Shown here in pieces: positions 18,087-27,849 of a stretch of 64,000 nt of DNA. The notes under the pieces are model-generated. The model was given only the letters and a program-made list of their open reading frames with translations, did not search any database and had not been told where the DNA came from. This stretch comes from Leisingera sp. ANG-M1 (GTDB taxonomy: Bacteria; Pseudomonadota; Alphaproteobacteria; Rhodobacterales; Rhodobacteraceae). Every line of letters starts with the position of its first letter. Position 1 is the first letter of the stretch. Position numbers and translations under genes: made by a program. The DNA lies in contig NZ_JWLC01000010.1 in NCBI RefSeq assembly GCF_000813745.1, forward strand, positions 126,522-190,521, in the 5' to 3' direction.

Positions 18087-18536
18087 ATGCGTATTACCAA
18101 AAGGACCAACATCGCCGTGCGGCTGCTGATGTACTGTGCCGCCCACGAAGACCGCCTGGTGACCAAGGCCGAGATTGCTGATTGCTGCAATATCTCGGAG
18201 AACCACCTGGCCCAAGTCATCAACCAGTTGAGCCAGCTCGGCTATCTGGCCACCCAGCGCGGCCGCAATGGCGGCATGAGCCTGGGCAAGCCTGCCGGGG
18301 AGATCCGGATCGGGGATGTATTCCGCGACGTCGAGGGCAACCTGCCGATGGTGGAATGCTTTGCCGATGCCGATAACACCTGTCCGCTGTCTGAGGCGTG
18401 CCGTTTGAAGGTGGCACTGGCGGATGCAGCGCAGGCCTTCTACGCCTCGCTGGACGACATATCTCTGGAAGCGCTGGTCTGCGACAACCATGATCTGCTG
18501 CGGATCCTGCAGCCGGTGTCCTGCGGCGCCCGCTGA
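18087..18536 (+). CDS. Rrf2-family regulator, NsrR-like
   Basis: A 149-residue Rrf2 regulator: an N-terminal winged helix (MRITKRTNIAVRLLMYCA, then ISENHLAQVINQLSQLGYLATQRGRNGGMSL) and three cysteines in CFADADNTCPLSEACRLK near residues 91-105. The three cysteines and the sequence after them match NsrR, which carries a [4Fe-4S] or [2Fe-2S] cluster that nitric oxide destroys. ATG 18087 is chosen because family proteins begin here; the frame is open to 18024. The FNR-like box in front supports a link to low oxygen or nitric oxide. No nitric-oxide detoxification gene is next to it, so its targets lie elsewhere. Confidence 0.85.
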   Translation: MRITKRTNIAVRLLMYCAAHEDRLVTKAEIADCCNISENHLAQVINQLSQLGYLATQRGRNGGMSLGKPAGEIRIGDVFRDVEGNLPMVECFADADNTCPLSEACRLKVALADAAQAFYASLDDISLEALVCDNHDLLRILQPVSCGAR

Positions 18537-18557
18537 ATCGGGACGCCGCAGCCTGTC

Positions 18558-21079
18558 TTACTCCCGGGCGCGCAGGATGCGGGCGGGCTTGGCGGCCAGT
18601 GGCCGCAGTGCAAAGGCGAGCCCGGCCAGCAGCGTGGTCAAAACACCGCCGGAAATCACCAGCAGGGCATTGGGCCAGATCACCGCGTAGTCTGTCTCGA
18701 ACACATAGGCATTGATCGCCCAGGCCCCGGCAATGCCCGCCGCTAGCGCCACCGCGCCGGCTGCTGCCCCCAGCAAAGCCGAGCGCAGGGCAAAGCTCGC
18801 CAGGATCTGTTTGCGCGGTGCGCCAAGCGTTTTCAGGAGCGCGGCCTCATAGCGGCGCGCAGGCTCCCCGGCCGCAGCTGTTCCCAAAAGCACCAGGAAA
18901 CCGGTCAGCAGCGTCGCTGCCGCACCGTAGGCCGTGGCCGCCGCCAGCTGGCGCAGGATGTCCGACACCCGGTCGATGGCGTCGCGCATGCGGATGGCGG
19001 TGATATTGGGCATCTCGCGTGCCAGGTCGCGCAGGATCGCGGCCTCGGCGTGCTCCTCGGCATAGACGGTGGCAAGGAAACTATGAGGGGCACCTGCCAA
19101 GGCGGCCTCGTTCATCACAATAACAAACCCCATGCCCGCAGTAGAGAAATCCACGTTGCGGAAGCTGGTGATGGTGCCGGTGATGTCGCGTCCCAGGATG
19201 TTGAGCGTCAGCGTGTCGCCCAGCTGCAGCCCCATCTCCTCTGCCTCTTCGGCGGAGAAGCTGATTTGGGGGTCGCCCGAGTAATCCTCCGGCCACCATT
19301 TGCCTGCGGTCACAGTTGTGGTCTCAGGCAAGGCGGCGGCATAAGAGACGCCGCGATCGCCTTCGACCACCCAGTGATCGCCAGCAACCTCGGTGGCGGG
19401 CTGGCCGTTGATCCGGGTTACCACACCGCGCAGCATCGGTGCGTTCTCCACCCGGGTCACTGCCGGGTCATTTTCCACCCGCTCCAGGAAGCTGGGCATC
19501 TGGCTGCGCTGGATGTCGACGAAGAAATAGGAGGGCGCCACGTCCGGCAGGTTGCCGGCAATGGCCCGGCGCATGTTGCCGTCGATCTGGCCGATGGCGG
19601 CCAGTACCGTAAGGCCCAGGCCCAGCGCCAGCACCGCAGGCACCGCGCCGTCGCGGGCACTGCCGATGGACGAGAGTGCCCAGCGGAGCGCAGGCCGGCC
19701 GCGCGACGCTCCGGTGCCGCGGCGGGCCAGGAAACCGATGCCAAGCGCCGCAATCAGCAGCACGATCAGCGAGCCCATCAGCCCGCCCGCGGTCCACAGC
19801 GTTAGCTCAGCCGAACCGCTGAACCAAGCTGCGAGCCCGACCAGCGCGCTAAGGGCTGCCGCTGTCGCCACCAGGTAACGCGGCGCGGGCAGCCGGGTGC
19901 GGCTGGCAAAGGCATCGCGGAAAAGCGAGGCGGCGCGGATGCGTTCAGCCCGCGCCAGCGGCCACAGGGCAAACACAAAGGCGGTCAGCAGCCCATACAG
20001 CGCAGCTTCGATCAGCGCCGAAGGGTAAAGGGAGAACACCGCCGGGAACGGCAATTGCGCTGCGATCAGCGGCCCCAGCAGCACCGGCATCAGCCCGCCG
20101 ATCCCCAGCCCGATCACCACACCCAGCATCGCCAATGCGCCGATCTGCAGGAAATAGGTGAGAAAGATCGTCTGCCGCTCGGCTCCCAGCGTGCGCAGGG
20201 TCGCAATGGTTGACGTCTTTGTCGCCAGATAAGCCCGCACCGCGGCAGAGACGCCGACACCGCCCACCGCCAAGCCTGACAGCCCCACCAGCACCAGGAA
20301 GGCGCCCAGGCGTTCGACAAACTCGGAAATCCCCGGCGCGCCGTTCCGCGCATCGCGCCAGCGCATGCCAGTGGTTTCGAACAATCCCTCGGCTTCGGAC
20401 TGCAGGGCGTTCAAGTCGTGGCCCGCAGGCAGCTCCATCCGGTATTTGGTGTCAAACAGAGTGCCGGTCGCCAGCAGGCCGGAGTCGGCCAGGTCCGGGG
20501 TTGCTACAATGGTCCGCGGTCCCAGTTCAAACCCCGAGGCCGCCGCATCCGGCTCCAGCGCGATCATCGCCATCAGCCGGAAGTCTTGGGTTCCAAGCCG
20601 GAATGTATCCCCTGGCTGCAGCCCCAGCCGATCTGCCAGCACCCGGTCCATCACCCCGCCGGGCAGGCCATCGGCGCCCGCCAAAGCGGTCTCCAGCGGC
20701 ATCTCCGGCGCCAGCTTCATCTCGCCTTTCAGCGGGTACAGCCCGTCCACCGCCTTCACCTGGGTCAGCCCGCGCTCCTCGCCCACCGTCGCCATCGAGC
20801 GGAACTCGGCAATCTCTGAATAGCGCAGCGTGTTCTCTGCCAGCCATGCGCGTTCATCGTCATTGGCAAAGCGGTAGGTGAAATTCAGCTCGGCATCGCC
20901 GCCCAGGATCGTCGCGCCCTCGCGCGACAGTCCGGTCTCGATCGAGGCGCGGATCGAGCCGATGGCGGCAATCACCCCAACCCCCAGCGCCAGGCAGGCG
21001 AGGAAGATGCGGAACCCTTTCAGACCGCCGCGCAGCTCGCGCAGGGCAAAGCGCCAGGCCAGGCGGAAAGCGGAAGTAT

Positions 21080-21083
<4 letters not shown>
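18558..21083 (-). CDS. ABC transporter permease, FtsX-like (YbbP type)
   Basis: An 841-residue permease with two FtsX domains. A first membrane helix at about 22-42 is followed by a large periplasmic domain, a group of helices at about 255-400, a second periplasmic domain and a final group of helices at about 700-830 (AATLLTGFLVLLGTAAAG, LLGAAAGAVALAAGIAGAWAI). The arrangement is that of YbbP, partner of the YbbA ATPase, a MacB/LolCE relative. Its ATG overlaps the stop of the ATPase gene (ATGA), so both are co-translated. It probably works on lipids, lipoproteins or other hydrophobic molecules at the inner membrane; the substrate is not known. Confidence 0.93.
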
Positions 21084-21784
<701 letters not shown>

Positions 21785-21832
21785 CGGGCCTGCCTGTTGG
21801 ATCCACCTATCGGATATGGAGTGTTTGCGGCG

Positions 21833-22474
21833 ATGCACAAGATACTGGCGCTGTTGAGTTTGATGCTTTTTGCCGGCACCGCCGGGGCTGAACCGCTGCG
21901 GATCACCGCCTTCGGCGACAGCCTGGTGCAGGGCTACGGGCTGCCGCAGGGCCAGGGACTGGTGCCGCAGCTGGAACGCTGGCTAAACGAAAACGGCGCT
22001 GAGGTGGTGCTGCAAAACGCCGGTGTCTCGGGCGACACGACCGCCGGCGGGGCTGAGCGTGCCGAATGGACCCTGTCTGACAACCCCGACGGATTGATTG
22101 TGCTGCTGGGCGGAAACGACCTGCTGCGCGGGCTGTCGCCGGACGAGGCGCGTGCCAATATGACCCGCATCCTGCAGGCGGCTGAGGCCAAGGGGATTAC
22201 AGTCATGCTCATCGGCATGAAGGCACCGCCGAACTACGGGCCCGAGTACAAGGAAAGTTTTGATGCCATCTACCCGGAGCTGGCCCGGGCCTTCGGCGCG
22301 GTGCTGCACCCGGATGCCTTTGCCGGCATCGCGGCAGAAGCGGGCGGGGACCCGGCAGCGGCGCAGGCCTACATGCAGGACGACGGCATCCATCCCAACG
22401 CCCAAGGGGTGGCGCTGAACGTAGCGGCGCTGGGGCCGGTTGCGTTGCAGCTGGTTGAGAGCATCCGCAACTGA
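21833..22474 (+). CDS. Periplasmic GDSL arylesterase / lysophospholipase (TesA-like)
   Basis: A 213-residue SGNH hydrolase with a signal peptide (about residues 1-19, MHKILALLSLMLFAGTAGA). Block I is ITAFGDSLVQGYGL (catalytic serine), block III is LLGGNDLLRG and block V is DDGIHPNAQG with the catalytic aspartate and histidine. E. coli TesA is a periplasmic thioesterase, protease I and lysophospholipase, so ester hydrolysis on lipids or aryl esters is expected. ATG 21833 gives a proper signal peptide. Only 48 bases separate it from the divergent ABC ATPase gene, a conserved arrangement. Confidence 0.93.
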   Translation: MHKILALLSLMLFAGTAGAEPLRITAFGDSLVQGYGLPQGQGLVPQLERWLNENGAEVVLQNAGVSGDTTAGGAERAEWTLSDNPDGLIVLLGGNDLLRGLSPDEARANMTRILQAAEAKGITVMLIGMKAPPNYGPEYKESFDAIYPELARAFGAVLHPDAFAGIAAEAGGDPAAAQAYMQDDGIHPNAQGVALNVAALGPVALQLVESIRN

Positions 22475-22502
22475 AAACAGCCCCGGAATGGCAGGGCTGT
22501 CT
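22474..22502 (-). terminator. Terminator of the cold-shock gene
   Basis: On the minus strand ACAGCCC and GGGCTGT form a 7-bp stem with a loop of about ten bases, followed by TTTTC. It lies between the convergent esterase and cold-shock genes and can end the minus-strand transcript. Confidence 0.65.
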
Positions 22503-22533
22503 GAATTCTCTTACTCTGGATTGGAAATCCGGA

Positions 22534-22743
22534 TCAGGAGACCAGCGCAATATCCACTGCGGACTCGCGGCCATCACGGCCGGCGCGCAGTTCGTAGGTC
22601 ACTTTCTGATTGTCCGCCAGGCCGGTCAGCCCCGAGCGTTCCACTGCGGAAATATGGACAAAAACGTCCTTGCCGCCTTCGTCGGGCGCAATAAAGCCGT
22701 AGCCTTTGGTGGTGTTGAACCATTTGACGGTGCCAGTGGCCAT
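22534..22743 (-). CDS. Cold-shock domain protein (CspA family)
   Basis: A 69-residue single cold-shock domain with RNP1 KGYGFIAPDE and RNP2 DVFVHIS motifs; it should bind single-stranded RNA or DNA as an RNA chaperone. AGGAG precedes the ATG at 22743. The 209 bases up to the L,D-transpeptidase gene hold no other gene and probably contain the promoter and a long 5' untranslated region, common for cold-shock genes. Confidence 0.96.
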   Translation of the reverse strand: MATGTVKWFNTTKGYGFIAPDEGGKDVFVHISAVERSGLTGLADNQKVTYELRAGRDGRESAVDIALVS

Positions 22744-22952
22744 CGTCTCGTACTCCTAAGTCGTCTCAAATTATCTGCCCGCGGATTGCGGCAGGCCGGC
22801 AAAGTCTGCAGATGATCATGACCGTGCCGCGCAGGCTACAGTGATGGCATTCGCGTAACGTCGCGATGACACAATTGGGTATGAAACCCTGTTAGCGCAA
22901 GAAAAATGCGGAATGACGCGGGGTTTCGACGCAGATTCCGGCAAGACTGTGC

Positions 22953-23525
22953 CTAAAGAACCGTCACCACAGTGCCCAGCGGCACCCGCTCGTACAGATC
23001 CGTCACATGCTCGTTCAGCATCCGGATGCAGCCATTGGACACAGAGTGGCCAATGGTTTGCGGCTGGTTGGTGCCGTGGATGCGGAAATAGGTGTCGACA
23101 CCGTTCTGGTACAGGTATAGCGCCCGCGCACCCAATGGGTTTTTCGGACCGCCCGGCTGAATATATTCATTGTCGACGAATTTCGCATAGGCGCGGGGGT
23201 CGCGTTCGATCATTTCCGGGGTCGGACGCCAGCTGGGCCATTCCCGCTTGCGCTGGATTACTGCAGAGCCGGTGAACTCAAGCCCGGCCTTGCCGACACC
23301 AACGCCATAGCGCATCGCCTTGCGGGGTTCGGTCACGTAGTAGAGATAAAATGACCGCGGCAGCACCAGGATCTGGCCAGGGGCGAATTCTTTCTTGATG
23401 CGCACCTCCTGGGGGACGGGATCAAAAGGGGGCGGGTCCTTTTTGCGCGCCAGTGCAGGCAGCGGCAGCAGCGCCGCCGCCGCGGCTGCAGTGCCAGTGT
23501 TCAGGATGTCCCGGCGTGTCAGCAT
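22953..23525 (-). CDS. Tat-exported L,D-transpeptidase (YkuD)
   Basis: A 190-residue enzyme with a Tat-type leader (TRRDILNTGTAAAAAALLPLPALA, shown here only as residues 3-26 in part: TRRDILNTG and LLPLPALA) and a YkuD domain. The catalytic motif is RIHGTNQPQTIGHSVSNGCIRM, of which HGTN, SVSNGCIRM and the cysteine are the key parts. Such enzymes make 3-3 cross-links or attach proteins to peptidoglycan. ATG 23525 is used; the frame is open to 23765, but the extra residues are not leader-like. A second YkuD gene with the same plan occurs at 55941-56519. Confidence 0.92.
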   Translation of the reverse strand: MLTRRDILNTGTAAAAAALLPLPALARKKDPPPFDPVPQEVRIKKEFAPGQILVLPRSFYLYYVTEPRKAMRYGVGVGKAGLEFTGSAVIQRKREWPSWRPTPEMIERDPRAYAKFVDNEYIQPGGPKNPLGARALYLYQNGVDTYFRIHGTNQPQTIGHSVSNGCIRMLNEHVTDLYERVPLGTVVTVL

Positions 23526-23586
23526 GGCCAAACCTCCGAATTTCCGTTGTCTCTGCTTCTCATCTTCCGGTGGCAGAGGCTTCCGG

Positions 23587-23970
23587 TCAACGGGCTTGCG
23601 CAGCTGGGCGGGCAACTGTTGCAAGTGCGGCGGCTGCAAGCATGCAGACGGCGATCCAGCCGAAGTACCAGAACTGCCCGGCCAGCAGGTCTTCGGCGTA
23701 GGAAGCGGCAAACCGCGCCTTGCCTGTGCTGGCAACCGCAAAGGCGGCAGCGCCGAAGGCGGCAAAGCCTCCGGCTGTCAGCCAGCGCGGCAGCTGCAGC
23801 CGCCCGGCGGCAAGCGCAACAGCCAGGCCGGGCAGCGCGCCCAGCCAGATTACCTTGCCGGCCCACCAGGGATGCGCACCCAAAGCGGCTGTGAGGTTCA
23901 GGAGATGGGCCAGTTCTGCGGCAACCAGAACGGCGGCGAGGGGCGGCAGGAGGCGGAGAATCTGTTTCAT
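23587..23970 (-). CDS. Small integral membrane protein of unknown function
   Basis: A 127-residue protein with four likely membrane segments (LLPPLAAVLVAAELAHLLNL, VIWLGALPGLAVALAAG, WLTAGGFAAFGAAAFAVAS, FWYFGWIAVCMLAAAALATV). No known family was recognised. ATG 23970 is chosen, although the frame is open to 24006. It lies 61 bases upstream of the L,D-transpeptidase gene on the same strand and may be co-transcribed with it; the thioredoxin gene is divergent. Confidence 0.7.
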   Translation of the reverse strand: MKQILRLLPPLAAVLVAAELAHLLNLTAALGAHPWWAGKVIWLGALPGLAVALAAGRLQLPRWLTAGGFAAFGAAAFAVASTGKARFAASYAEDLLAGQFWYFGWIAVCMLAAAALATVARPAAQAR

Positions 23971-24100
23971 GCATCCGACATCGGAACCGGACGCTGCGGT
24001 TGCCATCCCCGGTGACAGGTTTGTGATGCGCTGCCAGCCGCTCTTGCGGCGGGCCAGGCTGCGGCTGTATCAGGGCATGTCCGCAACCGGAGGAGCTGCC

Positions 24101-24526
24101 ATGGGCGCCAAGACACTGACTTGCCTGACCTGTGCCCAGCTGAACCGGGTGCCGGAGGAGAAGCTCGCCAAGGGGCCGAAGTGCGGCACCTGCGGTGAAG
24201 CGCTGCTGCCGGGCAAACCGGTGGATGTGGATCCGGCGACGCTGCAGAAAGCAGTCCAAAACGACGATCTGCCGCTGGTGGCCGATTTCTGGGCGCCCTG
24301 GTGCGGCCCCTGCAAATCCATGGCGCCGGAGTTCTCCAAGGCTGCCAAGGCGCTTGGCGCCAAGGCCCGGCTGGTCAAGCTGAATACCCAGGCGCACCAA
24401 TCCACCGGCGCCCGCTACCGCATCCGCGGAATCCCGACTCTGGTCGCTTTTGAACGCGGCAAGGAAAAGAAACGCCAGGCCGGCGTGATGCGCCAGGGCC
24501 AGATCGTGAGTTGGGTAAAGGGTTAA
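24101..24526 (+). CDS. trxC: Thioredoxin 2 (TrxC)
   Basis: A 141-residue cytoplasmic thioredoxin with the TrxC plan: an N-terminal zinc finger with two CxxC pairs (CLTC and CGTC) and a thioredoxin domain with the active site DFWAPWCGPCKSMAPE and the cis-proline loop RGIPTLVAF. It reduces protein disulfides, often during oxidative stress. AGGAG at 24091 favours ATG 24101 over the in-frame ATG at 24077. Its last four bases overlap a small convergent membrane-protein gene. Confidence 0.95.
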   Translation: MGAKTLTCLTCAQLNRVPEEKLAKGPKCGTCGEALLPGKPVDVDPATLQKAVQNDDLPLVADFWAPWCGPCKSMAPEFSKAAKALGAKARLVKLNTQAHQSTGARYRIRGIPTLVAFERGKEKKRQAGVMRQGQIVSWVKG

Positions 24527-24735
24527 GCCCGGCCGCCGAGGGCGGGTTTGAGGCGCGGCTGCGGCTGCATCCGGCTGCGCAAGGCCGCGGCGCCAATCAC
24601 CAGCATCGCAACGGAAAGCCCTGCGCCAGGATAAAGCAGCAGGCTCACCCAAACGCTCAGCCCGGCCGCCGCATACCCCAGCACTGCGGCCGCAAACCCC
24701 GCAATCATGCCCAGAATGATACCGGCCCAAGCCAT
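24523..24735 (-). CDS. Small two-helix membrane protein, unknown
   Basis: A 70-residue protein with two hydrophobic helices (AGIILGMIAGFAAAVLGYAAAG and LLLYPGAGLSVAMLVIGAAAL) and a basic tail. A strong AGGAGG six bases before ATG 24735 decides the start over the in-frame ATG at 24756. No family was recognised. Confidence 0.65.
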   Translation of the reverse strand: MAWAGIILGMIAGFAAAVLGYAAAGLSVWVSLLLYPGAGLSVAMLVIGAAALRSRMQPQPRLKPALGGRA

Positions 24736-24874
24736 GGCGCCTCCTTTTCCAGCCACCAGTCTAACCTGGCGGCCGTATCGTCTCTCAACCCTATCTTCCG
24801 CAGGAAATTGTTAAAAAATGGCTTAAATTGCGGCGAAAAGATGCGGGCGGTCGCCCCGAAAGAGCAGCCCGGCG

Positions 24875-25246
24875 TTATTTCGAGATCAGCGCCACGCCGT
24901 CCTTGGCCTTGGGCATCTTGCCCTTGCCCTGCTGCAGCACATGCGCCATCTCATGAGCAAGCAGGTAAGAGTCCTTGGCATAGGCGGGTTTCGCCACATA
25001 GACATGATTGCCAACGGTAAAGGCACGCGCCTTCAGCTCTTTGCAGACTTCCTTGGCATTGCCGCCCATATGCACCCGCACCTTGCCCAGGTTGCCGCCG
25101 AAATGCGCCTCCAGCCCTTTGCGCAGGTCGCCGGGCAGTTTCTTCTCGGTGGTGCCTTCCGGCGCGGTCTTGAGCTTCCTGCGCTTGGCCTTCCGGCCTT
25201 TGGTCGCCTCGACTTCTGCCTTCACCTCTTCCGGTTTCAGAGTCAT
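24875..25246 (-). CDS. Stand-alone DUF4157 (eCIS core) protein
   Basis: A 123-residue protein: a lysine- and glutamate-rich N-terminus (about residues 1-40) and a DUF4157 domain with LPGDLRKGLEAHFGGNLGKVRVHMG, HVYVAKPAYAKDSYLLAHEMAHVLQQ. The HEMAH motif is a zincin-type metal site. DUF4157 is usually found as a module in proteins linked to extracellular contractile injection systems, often as a cleavable part of toxins; here it is alone, short, lacks a signal peptide and has no tail-sheath or baseplate gene near it. The start ATG 25246 has GGATCC upstream; the frame is open to 25279. Confidence 0.85.
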   Translation of the reverse strand: MTLKPEEVKAEVEATKGRKAKRRKLKTAPEGTTEKKLPGDLRKGLEAHFGGNLGKVRVHMGGNAKEVCKELKARAFTVGNHVYVAKPAYAKDSYLLAHEMAHVLQQGKGKMPKAKDGVALISK

Positions 25247-25403
25247 GGGGGATCCTTTCCAACGCTTTAACCAGCACATGGGCGCGGGGGCGCCTGTGGT
25301 GAGGGTAGGGCGAAGGGCGGGAAGGGCAAAGAGGGCGGGAAGGCCGAGGCCAACCGCTCAGCCAAACGTATAGAAGCTGTATTCCGGTGGTGGAGCCAAC
25401 GTC

Positions 25404-25482
25404 CCCGGGCCGCTTAAGGCCCGGGCTGCGCCTGCCTGCCCCCCGGCAGGCGCATTCGCGCCCGCCCAGGCAGCCGCAGCCC
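25404..25482. repeat. Cloverleaf-like palindromic element A1
   Basis: A first hairpin (CCCGGGCC at 25404-25411, six-base loop, GGCCCGGG at 25418-25425) runs into a long stem: GGGCTGCG (25423-25430) pairs with CGCAGCCC (25475-25482), then one C:C mismatch, then CTGCCTG (25432-25438) pairs with CAGGCAG (25467-25473). Inside, CCTGCC and GGCAGG form a competing hairpin and a GCG-loop-CGC mini-hairpin follows. Elements B and C have the same plan with different bases in the stems. Confidence 0.65.
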
Positions 25483-25527
25483 TAATGTTTTGTACCTATT
25501 GGGACGTGAGGCGCCAGCTGCACGGCC

Positions 25528-25608
25528 CGCGCCTGACCTTCCCGTCATGCCGGAGGCATGCTTTCAGCATGACGAAGGCGCATCCGATCGCTCCCAAGGT
25601 CAGGCGCG
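25528..25608. repeat. Cloverleaf-like palindromic element A2
   Basis: A perfect 13-bp outer stem (CGCGCCTGACCTT at 25528-25540 and its complement at 25596-25608) encloses an 8-bp hairpin (CGTCATGC at 25543-25550 with GCATGACG at 25567-25574) and a GC-rich arm. It lies 40 bases beyond the 3' end of the secreted-protein gene and could end or stabilise its transcript. Confidence 0.6.
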
Positions 25609-25647
25609 AGCCTAGTGTTGGATTTGGTTTAGAAATGAAGAGTAACT

Positions 25648-26178
25648 CTAGCGAATGCTGCAATATTGCTCAAAGTACGCCAGCACTTCGGGTAATCCTT
25701 GCAGTTTGATTTTGTGAGATCCGAGTGGTGAAGACACTATCAGTTTAGCACGCCGATCTGCGAGAGCCGCCTCTTGTACAGCCGCTATGAAAGCCTTGTC
25801 ATCACTCGCATTCGTGGGAACAAGTTTCACCGATCCCTTTAGTTTCGAACGGGAAAACGCGAAAGAAATCCCTGAAATATTGGCGGATGCCGATGAATCG
25901 TCCGGAATGCTCCGCCCGAAGTCAAGCACTGGCGTAACGGCATTCCGGTTCTGCGAACCCCAAAGTTTGAGCAAGACGCGAGTTTTAGGATCCTGACAAT
26001 TCTGGCGGTCGCAACGATGGGCCTGACAAGATAAGCCATGAAACTCGGTCATTGCTGTAAAGACATGCCAGCCGGATATACGAACCTCGTTTTTGGGGTC
26101 CAAAGCAGCTGCCGGAGTGGCGACCGCCAGACAACTGGCAGTCACCACTAAGAGCCAGTGAATCAGGCTCAATCGCAT
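25648..26178 (-). CDS. Secreted cysteine-containing protein X, unknown; paralogue of 28020-28541
   Basis: A 176-residue protein with a signal peptide (about residues 1-25, ending ATPAAA). The mature part contains ISGWHVFTAMTEFHGLSCQAHRCD, a cysteine cluster, KLWGSQNRNAVTPVLDFG, and a C-terminal KIKLQGLPEVLAYFEQYC. The same blocks occur in the same order in the gene at 28020-28541, so the two are paralogues. It starts 3 bases after the ettA stop on the same strand and is probably co-transcribed with ettA. Base composition is lower in GC than in its neighbours. No family was recognised; conserved cysteines suggest disulfides in the periplasm. Confidence 0.75.
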   Translation of the reverse strand: MRLSLIHWLLVVTASCLAVATPAAALDPKNEVRISGWHVFTAMTEFHGLSCQAHRCDRQNCQDPKTRVLLKLWGSQNRNAVTPVLDFGRSIPDDSSASANISGISFAFSRSKLKGSVKLVPTNASDDKAFIAAVQEAALADRRAKLIVSSPLGSHKIKLQGLPEVLAYFEQYCSIR

Positions 26179-26181
26179 GAG

Positions 26182-27849
26182 TTACCGCACAAACTTCTTG
26201 TGCTTCAACCGCTTGGGCTCCAGCGCGTCGGGGCCCAGGCGGCGTTTCTTGTCCTCTTCGTAGTCCTCGAAGTTGCCCTCGAACCACTCCACATGCGCGT
26301 CGCCCTCAAAGGCCAGGATGTGGGTGCAGATCCGGTCGAGGAAGAAACGGTCGTGCGAGATCACCACGGCGCAGCCGGCGAAATCGACCAGCGCGTCTTC
26401 CAGCGCCCGCAGGGTTTCCACGTCGAGGTCGTTGGTCGGTTCGTCGAGCAGCAGCACGTTGCCGCCCTCTTTCAGCAGGCGCGCCATGTGGACGCGGTTG
26501 CGCTCACCGCCGGACAGCAGGCTCAGCGGTTTCTGCTGGTCGCCGCCCTTGAAGTTGAACGAGGAGCAATAGGCGCGGGAGTTCACCTGCGCGTCGCCCA
26601 GTTCGATGATCTCGGCGCCGCCGGAGATCGCTTCCCAGACAGTTTCATTGTCCTTCAGATCATCGCGCGACTGGTCGACATAGGACAGTTTGACGGTGTC
26701 GCCGTATTCCACGGTGCCTTCGTCGGGCTGCTCCTGGCCGGTCAGCATCTTGAACAGGGTCGATTTACCGGCGCCGTTGGGGCCGATCACGCCGACAATG
26801 CCGCCCGGCGGCAGCGAGAATTCCAGGTTTTCGATCAGCTGCTTGTCGCCAAAGTGCTTGGCGAGGCCGTTGACTTCGATCACCTTGGAGCCGAGGCGCG
26901 GGCCGTTCGGAATGACGATCTGGGCGCGGCCGACCTTTTCACGCTCGGACTGGCTGGCCATCTCGTTATAGGCGGCGATACGGGCCTTGGACTTCGCCTG
27001 GCGGGCTTTCTGGCCCTGCTGCATCCACTCCAGCTCGCGCTCCAGTGTCTTCTGCTTGGCCTTGTCCTCGCGCGCTTCCTGTGCCAGGCGTTTCGCCTTC
27101 TGTTCCAGCCAGGCGGAATAGTTGCCCTCGTAAGGAATGCCGCGGCCGCGGTCGAGCTCCAGGATCCAGCCGGTGATGTCGTCCAGGAAGTAGCGGTCGT
27201 GGGTGACGCAGAGGATGGTGCCCTTGTAGTCGATCAGGTGCTGCTGCAGCCAGGCGATGGTCTCGGCGTCCAGGTGGTTGGTCGGTTCGTCGAGCAGCAG
27301 CATGTCGGGCGCTTCAAGCAGCAGCTTGCACAGCGCCACCCGGCGGCGCTCACCACCCGACAGGTCCTTGATCGGCGCGTCATCCGGCGGGCAGCGCAGC
27401 GCCTCCATCGAGACGTCGACCTGGCTGTCCAGATCCCACAGGTTCTCCGCATCGATGGCGTCCTGCAGCTCGGTCATTTCGGCCATCAGCTCATCGGTGT
27501 AGTTCTCGGCCATCTCCACCGCGATCTGGTTGAAGCGGTCGACCTTGTCCTTCTTCGCCTTGACGCCGAGCATGACGTTTTCGCGCACAGACAGGTTCTC
27601 GTCCAGCTGCGGCTCCTGCGGCAGGTAGCCGACCTTGGCGCCCTCGGCCGCCCAAGCCTCGCCGGTGAAGTCCTTGTCAAGGCCGGCCATGATCTTCATC
27701 AGCGTGGACTTACCGGCGCCGTTGACGCCGACCACACCGATCTTCACGCCGGGCAGGAAGGAGAGGTGGATGTTTTCAAAGCATTTCTTGCCACCCGGGT
27801 AGGTCTTGGAGACACCCTGCATGTGGTAGACGTACTGGTAGGAGGCCAT
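26182..27849 (-). CDS. ettA: EttA, energy-dependent translational throttle ATPase (ABC-F)
   Basis: A 555-residue ABC-F protein without membrane parts. It has two ATPase cassettes: Walker A GVVGVNGAGKSTLMKIMAG and GVIGPNGAGKSTLFKMLTG, signatures LSGGERRRVALCKLLLE and LSGGERNRVHMARLL, Walker B LLLDEPTNHLDAET and LLLDEPTNDLDVET. The linker between them (about 240-320) includes the basic P-site-tRNA interaction motif. The N-terminus MASYQYVYHMQGVSKTYP matches EttA, which binds the ribosomal E site and gates the first elongation step according to ATP level. Confidence 0.96.
   Translation of the reverse strand: MASYQYVYHMQGVSKTYPGGKKCFENIHLSFLPGVKIGVVGVNGAGKSTLMKIMAGLDKDFTGEAWAAEGAKVGYLPQEPQLDENLSVRENVMLGVKAKKDKVDRFNQIAVEMAENYTDELMAEMTELQDAIDAENLWDLDSQVDVSMEALRCPPDDAPIKDLSGGERRRVALCKLLLEAPDMLLLDEPTNHLDAETIAWLQQHLIDYKGTILCVTHDRYFLDDITGWILELDRGRGIPYEGNYSAWLEQKAKRLAQEAREDKAKQKTLERELEWMQQGQKARQAKSKARIAAYNEMASQSEREKVGRAQIVIPNGPRLGSKVIEVNGLAKHFGDKQLIENLEFSLPPGGIVGVIGPNGAGKSTLFKMLTGQEQPDEGTVEYGDTVKLSYVDQSRDDLKDNETVWEAISGGAEIIELGDAQVNSRAYCSSFNFKGGDQQKPLSLLSGGERNRVHMARLLKEGGNVLLLDEPTNDLDVETLRALEDALVDFAGCAVVISHDRFFLDRICTHILAFEGDAHVEWFEGNFEDYEEDKKRRLGPDALEPKRLKHKKFVR

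Larger units (their letters stand above)
25247..25647. other. Intergenic stretch with two palindromic elements
   Basis: About 400 bases between the DUF4157 gene and the secreted protein at 25648. No convincing gene is present. It contains elements A1 (25404-25482) and A2 (25528-25608), listed separately. Confidence 0.6.
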
